DNA of 64,000 nucleotides, taken from NCBI GenBank assembly GCA_002373505.1, contig DFKE01000002.1, forward strand, positions 1 to 64,000, read 5' to 3'. Origin of the DNA: Bacteroidales bacterium UBA3653. Its GTDB lineage: Bacteria; Bacteroidota; Bacteroidia; Bacteroidales; Paludibacteraceae. Under the pieces are notes generated by a model. That model was not told where the DNA came from and did not search any database. It saw nothing but the letters and a program-made list of their open reading frames with translations. Position 1 is the first letter of the stretch. Every line of letters begins with the position of its first letter. The translations under genes were made by a program, and so were the position numbers. Positions 24,543 through 32,052 of this stretch are shown here, one piece after another.

Positions 24543-26405
24543 ATGATGGCAAAGATGGCAAAAGAAAAACCGTATCTGGATAACGAAGGCCGTGCGCTGC
24601 CGTATCCATGGATTATCAATATCATGCTCTTTATAGTAGGCGGAATGCAGACCGTCCGCTTGCGATTCTGGAGCCGCAAGCCGCGACATGCCGCCGAGAA
24701 GACACTCCGTGATATACTCACTATCTCCCGTAATACCGTCTATGGGAAAGAACATCATTTCGACCGCATCCTGTCAGCAACAACGGCGGAGGATTTCTTC
24801 CGTCTGTACCGTCTGTATGTTCCAGTAAACGATTCGTTCGAGAGCCTCCGTCCATACGTGGAGCGTCATAAAAACGGAGAGGAGGACGTACTTTTCCCGG
24901 GCAAACCGGACATGTATGCCACAACCTCCGGTACCACCAGCGAACCGAAATGGATACCCATGACCCATAAATATCTCAAGGACGTATATGGCAAGATGAG
25001 TCATATCTGGACTTGGAATTTTGTGAAACACCGCAACCGCATCTTCGGCGGACATATTTTTACTACAGTCGGTAAAGAATGTGAAGGCTATGCCCCGGAC
25101 GGAACTTTGTACGGCTCGGTAAGCGGCGTCCTTGTACGCGATATACCGCCCATTATCAAGAAGCATTATACAGCTCCGGCGTCAGTAATGGCAATCCCTG
25201 ATTACGGTACCCGCAATTATGTACTGATGCGTCTGGCTTTGCAACACCGCGACGTGACTCTCTGGGCTACCGCGAACCCTTCCACTATCCTGGAACTTCT
25301 CCGGGCGCTCAACGAGAATACCGAGCAGATGATAAACGATATAGAGAAAGGAACTATCAGCGAGGATGTGGATATTCCGTTCGAGATCCGTTCCGAGCTT
25401 GACGCGTACATATCACCGAGACCTGAGCGGGCGGAGGAGTTGCGGCAAATCTTAGCCGAAAAGGGACATCTGTATCCCCGGGATTTCTGGCCGTGGCTGC
25501 AATATCTGAGTACATGGAAATGCGGCAACACCAAGATTTATATGGACAAATATATGGACCAGTTCGACTGGGACAAGACTTTCTACCAAGAACTGGGGTA
25601 TATAGCTACGGAATGCCGTTTCGGTTTCTCGTTAGACGAGACGAACGAGTCGGTTCTCTTCCCGCAGTTCCATTACTACGAGTTCGTAGAAGAGAGTGAA
25701 TTGGACAATCCCCGGAAACATTTTCTGCAGATAGACGAACTGGAGTTAGGGAAACGCTATTGCGCCTATGTGACAACTTATTCCGGTCTGTTCCGGTATA
25801 ACATGAATGACCTGGTGGAAGTAGGCGGTAAGTTCCGCGAGACACCGACGGTGCATATGGTATCCAAGGTGAACGGCATTGTTTCTCTGACGGGAGAGAA
25901 GTTATATGAACCGCAATTTATGGACGCTGTGCACCAGGCGGAAGAAACCATGGGGATCAAAACAAAGTTCTTTGTCGGTTTTGCAGATGTGGAGGAGTCC
26001 AAATATCATTTCTATTACGAGTTTGAGGACGAGAAGATCACTCAGGCCCGTGCGGAGGAGTTCACGGCGACGGTGGACGAGAAACTGCAGCATATAAATC
26101 TGGAATACGAATCCAAACGCCAGTCTTTCCGCCTGCATGCGCCCGAGACGCATATTCTTCTTTCCAATGCGTACGCGCGTTTTAAGGCTGCGTGTCTCAA
26201 GGACGGCTTCCGGGACGGGCAATTCAAATTCAACCTCCTCATGCAGGATGAGAAACGGCGGACGAAATTCAATCTTCTCCAACGTTTGGAGTCCGGCTTC
26301 GAACGGTTCAGCGATACAGTAATTAACAGAGCAGAAAAGATAGATGAAAGACGAAAAGAGCGTGCCCAGCGCCGCAAAGCCAGAGACCGCAGGCATAGAA
26401 GCTGA
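24543..26405 (+). CDS. GH3-like (auxin-responsive promoter family) acyl-adenylating enzyme
   Basis: 620 residues, longer than the roughly 500 I expect for bacterial GH3-like proteins. ANL-superfamily adenylation features: the phosphate-binding loop MYATTSGTTSEPKWIPMT (about residues 121-138), FGFSLDETNESVLFPQFHYYEF, LYEPQFMDAVHQAEE, and the GLFRYNMNDLVEVGG motif with the conserved Tyr-Arg-x-x-Asp style element. Plant GH3 enzymes join amino acids to acyl acids; the bacterial substrate is unknown. The last 60 residues form a basic, helical tail (KIDERRKERAQRRKARDRRHR) that overlaps the next gene. ATG at 24543, with an alternative at 24555 that matches the repeated leader word. First gene of a four-gene overlapping operon. 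Confidence 0.85.
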   Translation: MMAKMAKEKPYLDNEGRALPYPWIINIMLFIVGGMQTVRLRFWSRKPRHAAEKTLRDILTISRNTVYGKEHHFDRILSATTAEDFFRLYRLYVPVNDSFESLRPYVERHKNGEEDVLFPGKPDMYATTSGTTSEPKWIPMTHKYLKDVYGKMSHIWTWNFVKHRNRIFGGHIFTTVGKECEGYAPDGTLYGSVSGVLVRDIPPIIKKHYTAPASVMAIPDYGTRNYVLMRLALQHRDVTLWATANPSTILELLRALNENTEQMINDIEKGTISEDVDIPFEIRSELDAYISPRPERAEELRQILAEKGHLYPRDFWPWLQYLSTWKCGNTKIYMDKYMDQFDWDKTFYQELGYIATECRFGFSLDETNESVLFPQFHYYEFVEESELDNPRKHFLQIDELELGKRYCAYVTTYSGLFRYNMNDLVEVGGKFRETPTVHMVSKVNGIVSLTGEKLYEPQFMDAVHQAEETMGIKTKFFVGFADVEESKYHFYYEFEDEKITQARAEEFTATVDEKLQHINLEYESKRQSFRLHAPETHILLSNAYARFKAACLKDGFRDGQFKFNLLMQDEKRRTKFNLLQRLESGFERFSDTVINRAEKIDERRKERAQRRKARDRRHRS

Positions 26406-27003
26406 TGTAAAAACGGTCATTTTCGACCTGGACGGAACCATGTATGACAAACGTGGTCTTGCAGCACGGATGGTAAGCCGCCTATGGTGGTGTCTGCCGT
26501 TGTTGATGGCGGAGCGTTTTGCCCGCAGAAACGCGCATTATGTCCGTTTTGCCTCAGAAGAGGAGTTCTTCGGCTTTTTCTTCACTACCATGTCCCGCGG
26601 TCATTGGTGGGGACCTCGAATAGCGGAAAAATGGTATCACTATGTGTACCTGCCTACGATGGTGCGGCTGATCCGCAAATACCACCATGTGCGGCCAGAG
26701 GCTGAAGAACTGTTGCGTATCTGCCGTGAGCGGGGATTGCAAACCGCAATCTATTCCGATTATGGTGCAGTGACGGATAAATTGGAGGCTCTGGGGATAG
26801 ATCCGAAGCCGTTTGATCTGCTTGTTTCTGCTCCGCAGTTAGGTGCGCTCAAGCCGTCGGAAGCGTGTGCACGCCGTGTGTTGGAGATATTACAGGCCGA
26901 CCCCGAAACGACTCTTTTTGTGGGCGACAGAGACGATAAGGACGGCGCTTCTGCAAGAGCAGTAGGAGCAAAATTTATGTTAATCGGCAATGGAAATGAA
27001 TAA
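26344..27003 (+). CDS. HAD-family hydrolase (phosphatase)
   Basis: 219 residues. HAD motif I at VIFDLDGTMYD (nucleophile D28, D30), a helical cap with aromatic clusters (RLWWCLPLLM, FFGFFFTTMSRGHWWGP), motif II in AIYSDYGA, motif III lysine in GALKPSEA, and motif IV in LFVGDRDDKDGASARAVG. It is a probable phosphatase of a small or lipid-linked phosphate; the partner genes (GH3-like ligase, acyltransferase) suggest a lipid or acyl compound. Starts 62 bp before the end of the GH3-like gene, in another frame, and overlaps the next gene by 14 bp, so translation is probably coupled. Confidence 0.88.
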   Translation: MKDEKSVPSAAKPETAGIEADVKTVIFDLDGTMYDKRGLAARMVSRLWWCLPLLMAERFARRNAHYVRFASEEEFFGFFFTTMSRGHWWGPRIAEKWYHYVYLPTMVRLIRKYHHVRPEAEELLRICRERGLQTAIYSDYGAVTDKLEALGIDPKPFDLLVSAPQLGALKPSEACARRVLEILQADPETTLFVGDRDDKDGASARAVGAKFMLIGNGNE

Positions 27004-27877
27004 GCGATACAAAGATTTGAAGGTAACCCCCGGGACCTATGTGCCTCCGGTGAAGACGGATTTTCCGGAAGAAGATCCGTATGTGGGGTTGTACAGGCCG
27101 GTTTACGACCGTGAATATCGCGAGATAGATGCATCCTATCCGTATTTCGACGAATCGCCCGCGAATAAAAGGCTGATGTCTCTCGGCTTCCTCTTCGTGC
27201 TGAGGCCGTTAGGCTGGATTTTGCGACTCAGGTACGGTCTGCGGTGGAAAATTGAAGGAGAAAAACGCTGGCACCGCACGTCCTGTCCTGTGCGCCGCTG
27301 GCTCAAACAATTCGATTTTTCCCACGGAGCAATCACCATTGCCAATCATTGCTACCGGCATGATTGCGCTTCTGTGCTGACCACTTTTCACGCTTCCAGT
27401 CACATGCGTGTCCCGATGTTTGCTCCCAATTTCCGGACAAAAGACCAGATATTTCTCCGCATAGTCGGTGGAGTGCCAATCCCGGCACCCGAAGCCGGAT
27501 TGAGCGCGATGAAAGCATTCAATGCCGCTTTCGATAAATACAACGAGAAAGGCTATTGGTTTCATATCTTCCCGGAAGCCAAACGGTGGGACTGGTATAA
27601 ACCCCTGAGACCGTTCCAGAAAGGAGCATTCACTATGGCCTATAAGTACAACAAGCCGATATTGCCTTTTGCCATAACCTATCGCCCCAGAACCGGAATC
27701 TGGCGGTTGCTGGGGCCGAAAGACGAACCCTTGACTCAGGTAGTTATCGGTGCACCGATATATCCGGATGTTTCCAAACCCCGAGCAACGGAGGTCGAAC
27801 GATTATTGAATGAAACACACGCAACCATATGCCGTTTAGCAGGAATAGAACACAATTCGTGGCCGTCTCAGCTTTAG
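26990..27877 (+). CDS. PlsC-like acyltransferase
   Basis: 295 residues. The acyltransferase HX4D motif is at H120-D125 (NHCYRHDCASVL), followed by RTKDQIFLRIVGGVPIP, a FPEAKRWDWYKPLRPFQKGAFTMA block corresponding to the acyl-acceptor region, and PILPFAITYRPRTG. One hydrophobic stretch near residues 62-80 (LMSLGFLFVLRPLGWIL) suggests membrane association. Expected to acylate a lysophospholipid or other glycerol lipid at the inner membrane. Overlaps both neighbours (14 bp with HAD, 49 bp with EamA), supporting one operon. Different from the second acyltransferase at 45634-46656. Confidence 0.85.
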   Translation: MEMNKRYKDLKVTPGTYVPPVKTDFPEEDPYVGLYRPVYDREYREIDASYPYFDESPANKRLMSLGFLFVLRPLGWILRLRYGLRWKIEGEKRWHRTSCPVRRWLKQFDFSHGAITIANHCYRHDCASVLTTFHASSHMRVPMFAPNFRTKDQIFLRIVGGVPIPAPEAGLSAMKAFNAAFDKYNEKGYWFHIFPEAKRWDWYKPLRPFQKGAFTMAYKYNKPILPFAITYRPRTGIWRLLGPKDEPLTQVVIGAPIYPDVSKPRATEVERLLNETHATICRLAGIEHNSWPSQL

Positions 27878-28785
27878 TGGGAGCAATGCTCATCTGGTCG
27901 GTGAGCGGGATTGCGATCAAACATGCGCTGGTTGTCTTACCGCCTTTCACCATGATTGTATTGCGGTTCGTGCCTTCTGTGCTGTTGATGCTCGTTATCG
28001 GTTTGGTCAGGCGGAAGCATTCGCTCTTTTGCCTCCAGCGAATGGAATGGAAAGACCTGCCGCTATTCCTTATTGCGGGCTTTTGTCAGCCGTTTCTCTA
28101 TTATTTGCTGGAGACATTCACTTACGATGCGCTCAACAGCCCTACGATAGCCGAGACGTTGCTCTCTACGTCCCCTTTGTTGAGCCCGCTTTTTGCGGCT
28201 GTGCTGCTCAGGGAAAGGGTGACAAAATACAATATTGTAGGTATTCTGGTTTCTACATGCGGCGTTTTTGCCCTTTCACTTGCCGGAAGTTCGAACTTCT
28301 CTATCGGTAATTATTGGGGCATTCTGCTGGCTTTTGCGGCTGTATCAGCCGCCGTAATAGACTCAATAATGATGCGCAAAGCACCGTTAAAATACAGTTC
28401 GCTTTCCTTCGTTTTTTATACCCAGTTGATCAGTCTGCTTTTCTTCCTGCCAATCTGGTTTTTGCGTGAAGGACCGGAAGCCTTGAAAGCTCTGGATTGG
28501 TCGCAAGCAACGGCATTCGGTTCCGAGCTGAACACTGCTTTAATATGCGTCTCGTATCTCACGGTTTTTGCCAGCGTAACAGCATTTATACTCTTTTGTT
28601 TTGCCCTGCGGAAAGTAGGAGTGACGCAAGCCAATGCGTTCAATAATATCCGGCCGGCTTTCACGGCTCTCTGGATGTTTCTTTTCTTCGGCGAACACCT
28701 CCCTGTTGCCAAGTGGATCGGAATAGGATTAATTATTTTGGGGCTATTTGTGTGCCAGAAGAAAGAAAAAATTGCCGATTATTAA
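27829..28785 (+). CDS. EamA-family (DMT) transporter
   Basis: 318 residues with about 10 hydrophobic helices in two EamA halves: ALVGAMLIWSVSGIAIKHALVVLPPFTMIVLRF in the first, and an AFNNIRPAFTALWMFLFFGEHLPVAKWIGIGLIILGLFV block closing the second. DMT exporters move amino acids, nucleotide-sugars or other small metabolites; the cargo is not evident. Begins inside the acyltransferase gene (49-bp overlap). Last gene of the operon; ends 90 bp before the next start. Confidence 0.9.
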   Translation: MPFSRNRTQFVAVSALVGAMLIWSVSGIAIKHALVVLPPFTMIVLRFVPSVLLMLVIGLVRRKHSLFCLQRMEWKDLPLFLIAGFCQPFLYYLLETFTYDALNSPTIAETLLSTSPLLSPLFAAVLLRERVTKYNIVGILVSTCGVFALSLAGSSNFSIGNYWGILLAFAAVSAAVIDSIMMRKAPLKYSSLSFVFYTQLISLLFFLPIWFLREGPEALKALDWSQATAFGSELNTALICVSYLTVFASVTAFILFCFALRKVGVTQANAFNNIRPAFTALWMFLFFGEHLPVAKWIGIGLIILGLFVCQKKEKIADY

Positions 28786-28792
28786 GATTTTT

Positions 28793-28823
28793 TTGTCTAA
28801 ATCAAATAAAAATAGTAACTTTG
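28793..28823 (+). promoter_or_regulatory. Promoter for the steroid-reductase-like operon
   Basis: TTG at 28793-28795, 20-nt spacer ending AATAG, TAACTTTG at 28816-28823, 51 bp before the start codon. Confidence 0.8.
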
Positions 28824-28874
28824 CGCGATTTTGTGTTTACACAAAACGGAATGTGAAATATAACAAACAATAAT

Positions 28875-29678
28875 ATGGAAAATATTTACACAGTGGATTT
28901 CTTTTACGACCTGCTGTATATCATGTTTATCGTGGGGTTGGTCGTATTCGTATCGCTTTATTTCGTAGATGCGGGATATGGCAAGATGCGTACGGAGAAG
29001 TGGGGACCGTCGATGAGCAACAAGGCGGGCTGGTTTTTAATGGAAGTGCCGGTATTTCTGGTGGTGCTTTATCTTTATTTCAAGTCTTTTCCGCTTTACG
29101 GAGGCATAACGAAAAATGTGCCGTACTGGATTTTCTTCCTCATCTTTGAGTTTCATTATTTCCAGCGGTCGTTTATCTTCCCCTTCCTGCTGAAAGGAAA
29201 GGGTAGAATGCCGTTTGCCATCATGATCCTGTCTGTAGTATGGAATCTGATCAACGGTTATATCCAGGGCTTCTGGCTTTTCCATCTGGCTCCGCAATAC
29301 TATCCGGAAATGTACACGTCGGCATGGGTGACTACGCCGCAATTCATCATCGGCACAATTATCTTCATCGTCGGCTGGTGCATCAATATGCATTCGGATT
29401 ATGTTATCCGCCATCTGCGTCAGCCGGGAGATACGAAACATTATCTGCCGAAAAAAGGTCTGTACAAATACGTCACGAGCGCGAACTACTTTGGAGAGAT
29501 TACGGAGTGGCTCGGCTTTGCTATTCTTACATGGTCGCTTGCCGGACTCCTCTTCTTCTGGTTCAGCTGCTGCAATCTCGTGCCGAGAAGCAATGCTATC
29601 TATAAGAAATACGAGGAGGAATTTCCTGATGAGTTCGACCGCAAGAAACTGAAACGTATTATTCCGTTTATTTATTAA
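28875..29678 (+). CDS. Steroid 5-alpha-reductase-like membrane enzyme
   Basis: 267 residues, matching the 250-260 of SRD5A-type proteins, with about 6-7 hydrophobic helices. C-terminal family motifs are clear: NMHSDYVIRHLRQPGDTKHYLPKKGLYKYVTSANYFGEITEWLGFAI, including the ANYFGE-x2-EW element that binds NADPH and substrate in 5-alpha-reductases, and the tail AIYKKYEEEFPDEFDRKKLKRIIPFIY. The expected reaction is NADPH-dependent reduction of the Delta4 double bond of a 3-oxo steroid in the inner membrane. Related families act on enoyl lipids or phospholipid methylation, so substrate is inferred from the neighbours. First gene of a three-gene operon. Confidence 0.88.
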   Translation: MENIYTVDFFYDLLYIMFIVGLVVFVSLYFVDAGYGKMRTEKWGPSMSNKAGWFLMEVPVFLVVLYLYFKSFPLYGGITKNVPYWIFFLIFEFHYFQRSFIFPFLLKGKGRMPFAIMILSVVWNLINGYIQGFWLFHLAPQYYPEMYTSAWVTTPQFIIGTIIFIVGWCINMHSDYVIRHLRQPGDTKHYLPKKGLYKYVTSANYFGEITEWLGFAILTWSLAGLLFFWFSCCNLVPRSNAIYKKYEEEFPDEFDRKKLKRIIPFIY

Positions 29679-29721
29679 TCCGGCTAACCTATGAATGTCC
29701 GGAGAGTCTCACTAACAGAAA

Positions 29722-30999
29722 ATGAAAAATAACAAGCTCTTTACTCCCTATCAATTAGGTCCAATCACATTACGCAACCGCATCATCCGTAGTGCAGCGT
29801 TTGAAAATATGGCGCGCAATAATGCGCCAACGCAGGAGTTGCAGGATTATCATGTCTCTGTTGCCCGAGGCGGAGTAGGAATGACTACCGTGGCTTACGC
29901 AGCTGTGGATTTGAGCGGCGTGTCTTTTGACGGCCAACTCTATGTCCGTCCTGAGATTATTGAGGATATGAAAAAAATGACCGCAGCCATCCATGCGGAG
30001 GGTGCCAAAGCCAGTATCCAGTTGGGTCACTGCGGCAACATGACTCATTTCTATACCTGCCATTGTATGCCCGTTTCGGCTGATACATGGTTCAATCTCT
30101 ATAGTCCTACTATTCACCGCCGCCTCAAAATAGAGGAGATCCATCATCTGGTGAAGAAATTCGGCGAAGCGGTAGACTGGGCGCGCGAGTGCGGCTTTGA
30201 CTGCGTGGAGATACATGCCGGTCATGCCTATCTGATCTCCCAGTTTCTCTCTCCCCGTACGAACCATCGTCATGATGCATACGGCGGAAGCTTTGAGAAC
30301 CGCGTGCGGTTCATGAACGAAGTGTTGGACGAAGTGATGGAGCATGCCAAAGACGACATGGCGGTAGTGGTAAAAACCAATATGTGGGACGACTGCTGGC
30401 ACGGGTCGGATATAGAGGAAGGTATTAAGATCGCTAAGGAAATAGCGAAACACAAGGTGCATGGTATCGTCCTCTCCGGAGGAACGGTGAGCCGTTCGCC
30501 TATGACAATCCTCGGTGGCGCTATGCCCTATAAGACGCTTGCACACTATATGAATATGAAATCTTTCTGGTGGCTCAAGGCGGCACTCAACATCCCCGGA
30601 GTGGCTCCGATAATGATGCCTACCCAGCCCTTCAAGGAACTCTATTTTATGGACAAAGCCAAGATTTTCCAGAAAGAGATCACCGAGGTTCCTCTGATCT
30701 ACGTAGGAGGAGTGCAGAGCGGAGATAACTGTCAGCAGATCATGGACGAAGGATTTGAACTCTTCCAGATCGCTCACGTGCTTATCAAAGACCCCGAGTT
30801 CGTACATCACGTGCAGGAGAACCCGCATTATCATGCCGGTTGCGGCAGGTCGAACTACTGCGTAGGACGCATGTACACGCTGAATATGAAATGCCACGAG
30901 TGCGTTGAACGGGACGGAGAGCAGATACCCGCACGCATTAAGAAAGAGATAGCGCACTTGGAACGCAAAGCCCAGGAGTCTATTGCTGCGGCCAAATGA
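29722..30999 (+). CDS. Old Yellow Enzyme-type NADH:flavin oxidoreductase (BaiCD-like core)
   Basis: 425 residues. FMN-binding TIM barrel of the OYE family: LFTPYQLGPITLRNRIIRSA at the start, QLGHCG, HAGHAYLISQFLSPRTNHR at about 165-183 (substrate-binding His pair), DAYGGSFENRVRF and IYVGGVQSGDNCQQIMDEGF near the end. It resembles the first domain of 2,4-dienoyl-CoA reductase and the bile-acid enzymes BaiCD/BaiH but lacks their C-terminal FAD/NAD domain. Four cysteines near the end (C374, C380, C391, C394) may bind a metal or Fe-S cluster; the spacing differs from the classical one. Plausible role: ene-reduction of a steroid (5-beta or Delta1 type), inferred. 43 bp from the 5-alpha-reductase-like gene and 9 bp from the SDR gene. 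Confidence 0.9.
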   Translation: MKNNKLFTPYQLGPITLRNRIIRSAAFENMARNNAPTQELQDYHVSVARGGVGMTTVAYAAVDLSGVSFDGQLYVRPEIIEDMKKMTAAIHAEGAKASIQLGHCGNMTHFYTCHCMPVSADTWFNLYSPTIHRRLKIEEIHHLVKKFGEAVDWARECGFDCVEIHAGHAYLISQFLSPRTNHRHDAYGGSFENRVRFMNEVLDEVMEHAKDDMAVVVKTNMWDDCWHGSDIEEGIKIAKEIAKHKVHGIVLSGGTVSRSPMTILGGAMPYKTLAHYMNMKSFWWLKAALNIPGVAPIMMPTQPFKELYFMDKAKIFQKEITEVPLIYVGGVQSGDNCQQIMDEGFELFQIAHVLIKDPEFVHHVQENPHYHAGCGRSNYCVGRMYTLNMKCHECVERDGEQIPARIKKEIAHLERKAQESIAAAK

Positions 31000-31008
31000 A
31001 ATAACTAA

Positions 31009-31866
31009 ATGGTGAATGATCAAATGGCAGGCGGCTCGATGTTGGCTTTGGTAACCGGTGCTTCGTCCGGAATAGGATTGCAATACGCCACAGCATTGGC
31101 GCGGGATTATCATTGTGACTTGTTGCTGGTCAGCAATCAGGAAAAAGAACTGGAGCAGGTGGCTTCCGACTTGGCTGCTACTTATGGCGTCAGAACCATT
31201 GCCCGTTTTGCAGACCTCAGTCTTGCTGACGCAGCAGAAAATCTTCATGACTGGTGTGTTGAGAACGGCTATGTGGTAGATATCCTTATCAATAATGCGG
31301 GTGTGTTCTTTTTCAATCCGTATTGTGAGACTTCGATGAAACGTATCGACCTGATGCTGCAGTTGCATGTAGTCACAGTAGCCAAGTTGACACGGCTCTT
31401 TGCGGCGGACATGTGTGCGCGGCAACTGACAGAAGAGGAAGCCGCACAGCGTATATGCGGCCATAAACGCATGAAAGGCTACATTCTCAATATGAGTTCT
31501 ATGTCCGCATGGATGGCTATGCCGGGAATTCAGACATACAATGCGACCAAGGCGTTTATCTATAATTTCTCCAAATCTATCTGGTATGAACTCAAACCGC
31601 AGAACGTCGGTATTACCGTGATGGCTCCCGGGGCGGTGGATACCGGGCTTTTCGGTCTGGCGCCTAACCTGCGCAAACTGGCGGTGCATCTTACGGTGTC
31701 CATACCTCCTGAGAAACTCGTCAAAAGGGCACTACGGAAAATGTTCCGGAATAAGAAGGCAGACACTCCGGGGTTCATCAATTGGCTGTCCACGCCGATC
31801 TTGAAACATACTCCCGACTGGCTGTTATTCCTCGCTATCAAATATGTAGGGAAATACCAAAAATAA
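31009..31866 (+). CDS. Short-chain dehydrogenase/reductase (hydroxysteroid dehydrogenase-like)
   Basis: 285 residues. SDR features: TGASSGIG at 16-23, NNAG at 95-98, catalytic Ser in NMSSMSAW (163/164), and Y177-x3-K181 (YNATK). The PGAVDTGLFGLAP loop and C-terminal hydrophobic region suggest a lipid or steroid substrate, similar in style to 17-beta/3-beta hydroxysteroid dehydrogenases. The N-terminus (MVNDQMAGGS) is encoded by a repeated word (ATGGTGAATGATCAAATGG), like the start of argS, so the real start may be the ATG at 31024 or 31039. Third gene of the operon with the two reductases, followed by a terminator. Confidence 0.9.
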   Translation: MVNDQMAGGSMLALVTGASSGIGLQYATALARDYHCDLLLVSNQEKELEQVASDLAATYGVRTIARFADLSLADAAENLHDWCVENGYVVDILINNAGVFFFNPYCETSMKRIDLMLQLHVVTVAKLTRLFAADMCARQLTEEEAAQRICGHKRMKGYILNMSSMSAWMAMPGIQTYNATKAFIYNFSKSIWYELKPQNVGITVMAPGAVDTGLFGLAPNLRKLAVHLTVSIPPEKLVKRALRKMFRNKKADTPGFINWLSTPILKHTPDWLLFLAIKYVGKYQK

Positions 31867-31883
31867 TCGAGTTGTTATTATCT

Positions 31884-31929
31884 AAAAGGCACTATTGTTA
31901 AGAAAATCATAAAACAATGGTGCTTTTTT
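31884..31929 (+). terminator. Terminator of the steroid-reductase-like operon
   Basis: Stem AAAAGGCACTATTGTT pairing with AACAATGGTGCTTTTTT around a 13-nt loop; the downstream arm ends in T6. Confidence 0.88.
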
Positions 31930-31992
31930 GTTAATATTCAATATACGATTATTATTGCATTTAAAAAAAGTAACCTTTTTCTTAAATTCTAA

Positions 31993-32025
31993 TTGCCTGT
32001 ATTTCGAAAAAATGTAGTATCTTTG
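31993..32025 (+). promoter_or_regulatory. Promoter for the TonB-dependent receptor gene
   Basis: TTG at 31993-31995, TATCTTTG at 32018-32025 with G before TA; the spacer is 22 nt, longer than at other promoters in the window. Confidence 0.65.
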
Positions 32026-32052
32026 CGCCGTTTTTTGGACTTATAAGCAAGT

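Noticed and set aside
29770..31689. 639-codon open frame on the minus strand across the OYE and SDR genes
   Set aside because: It is antisense to two well-supported genes, has no family motifs, and reflects their codon bias.
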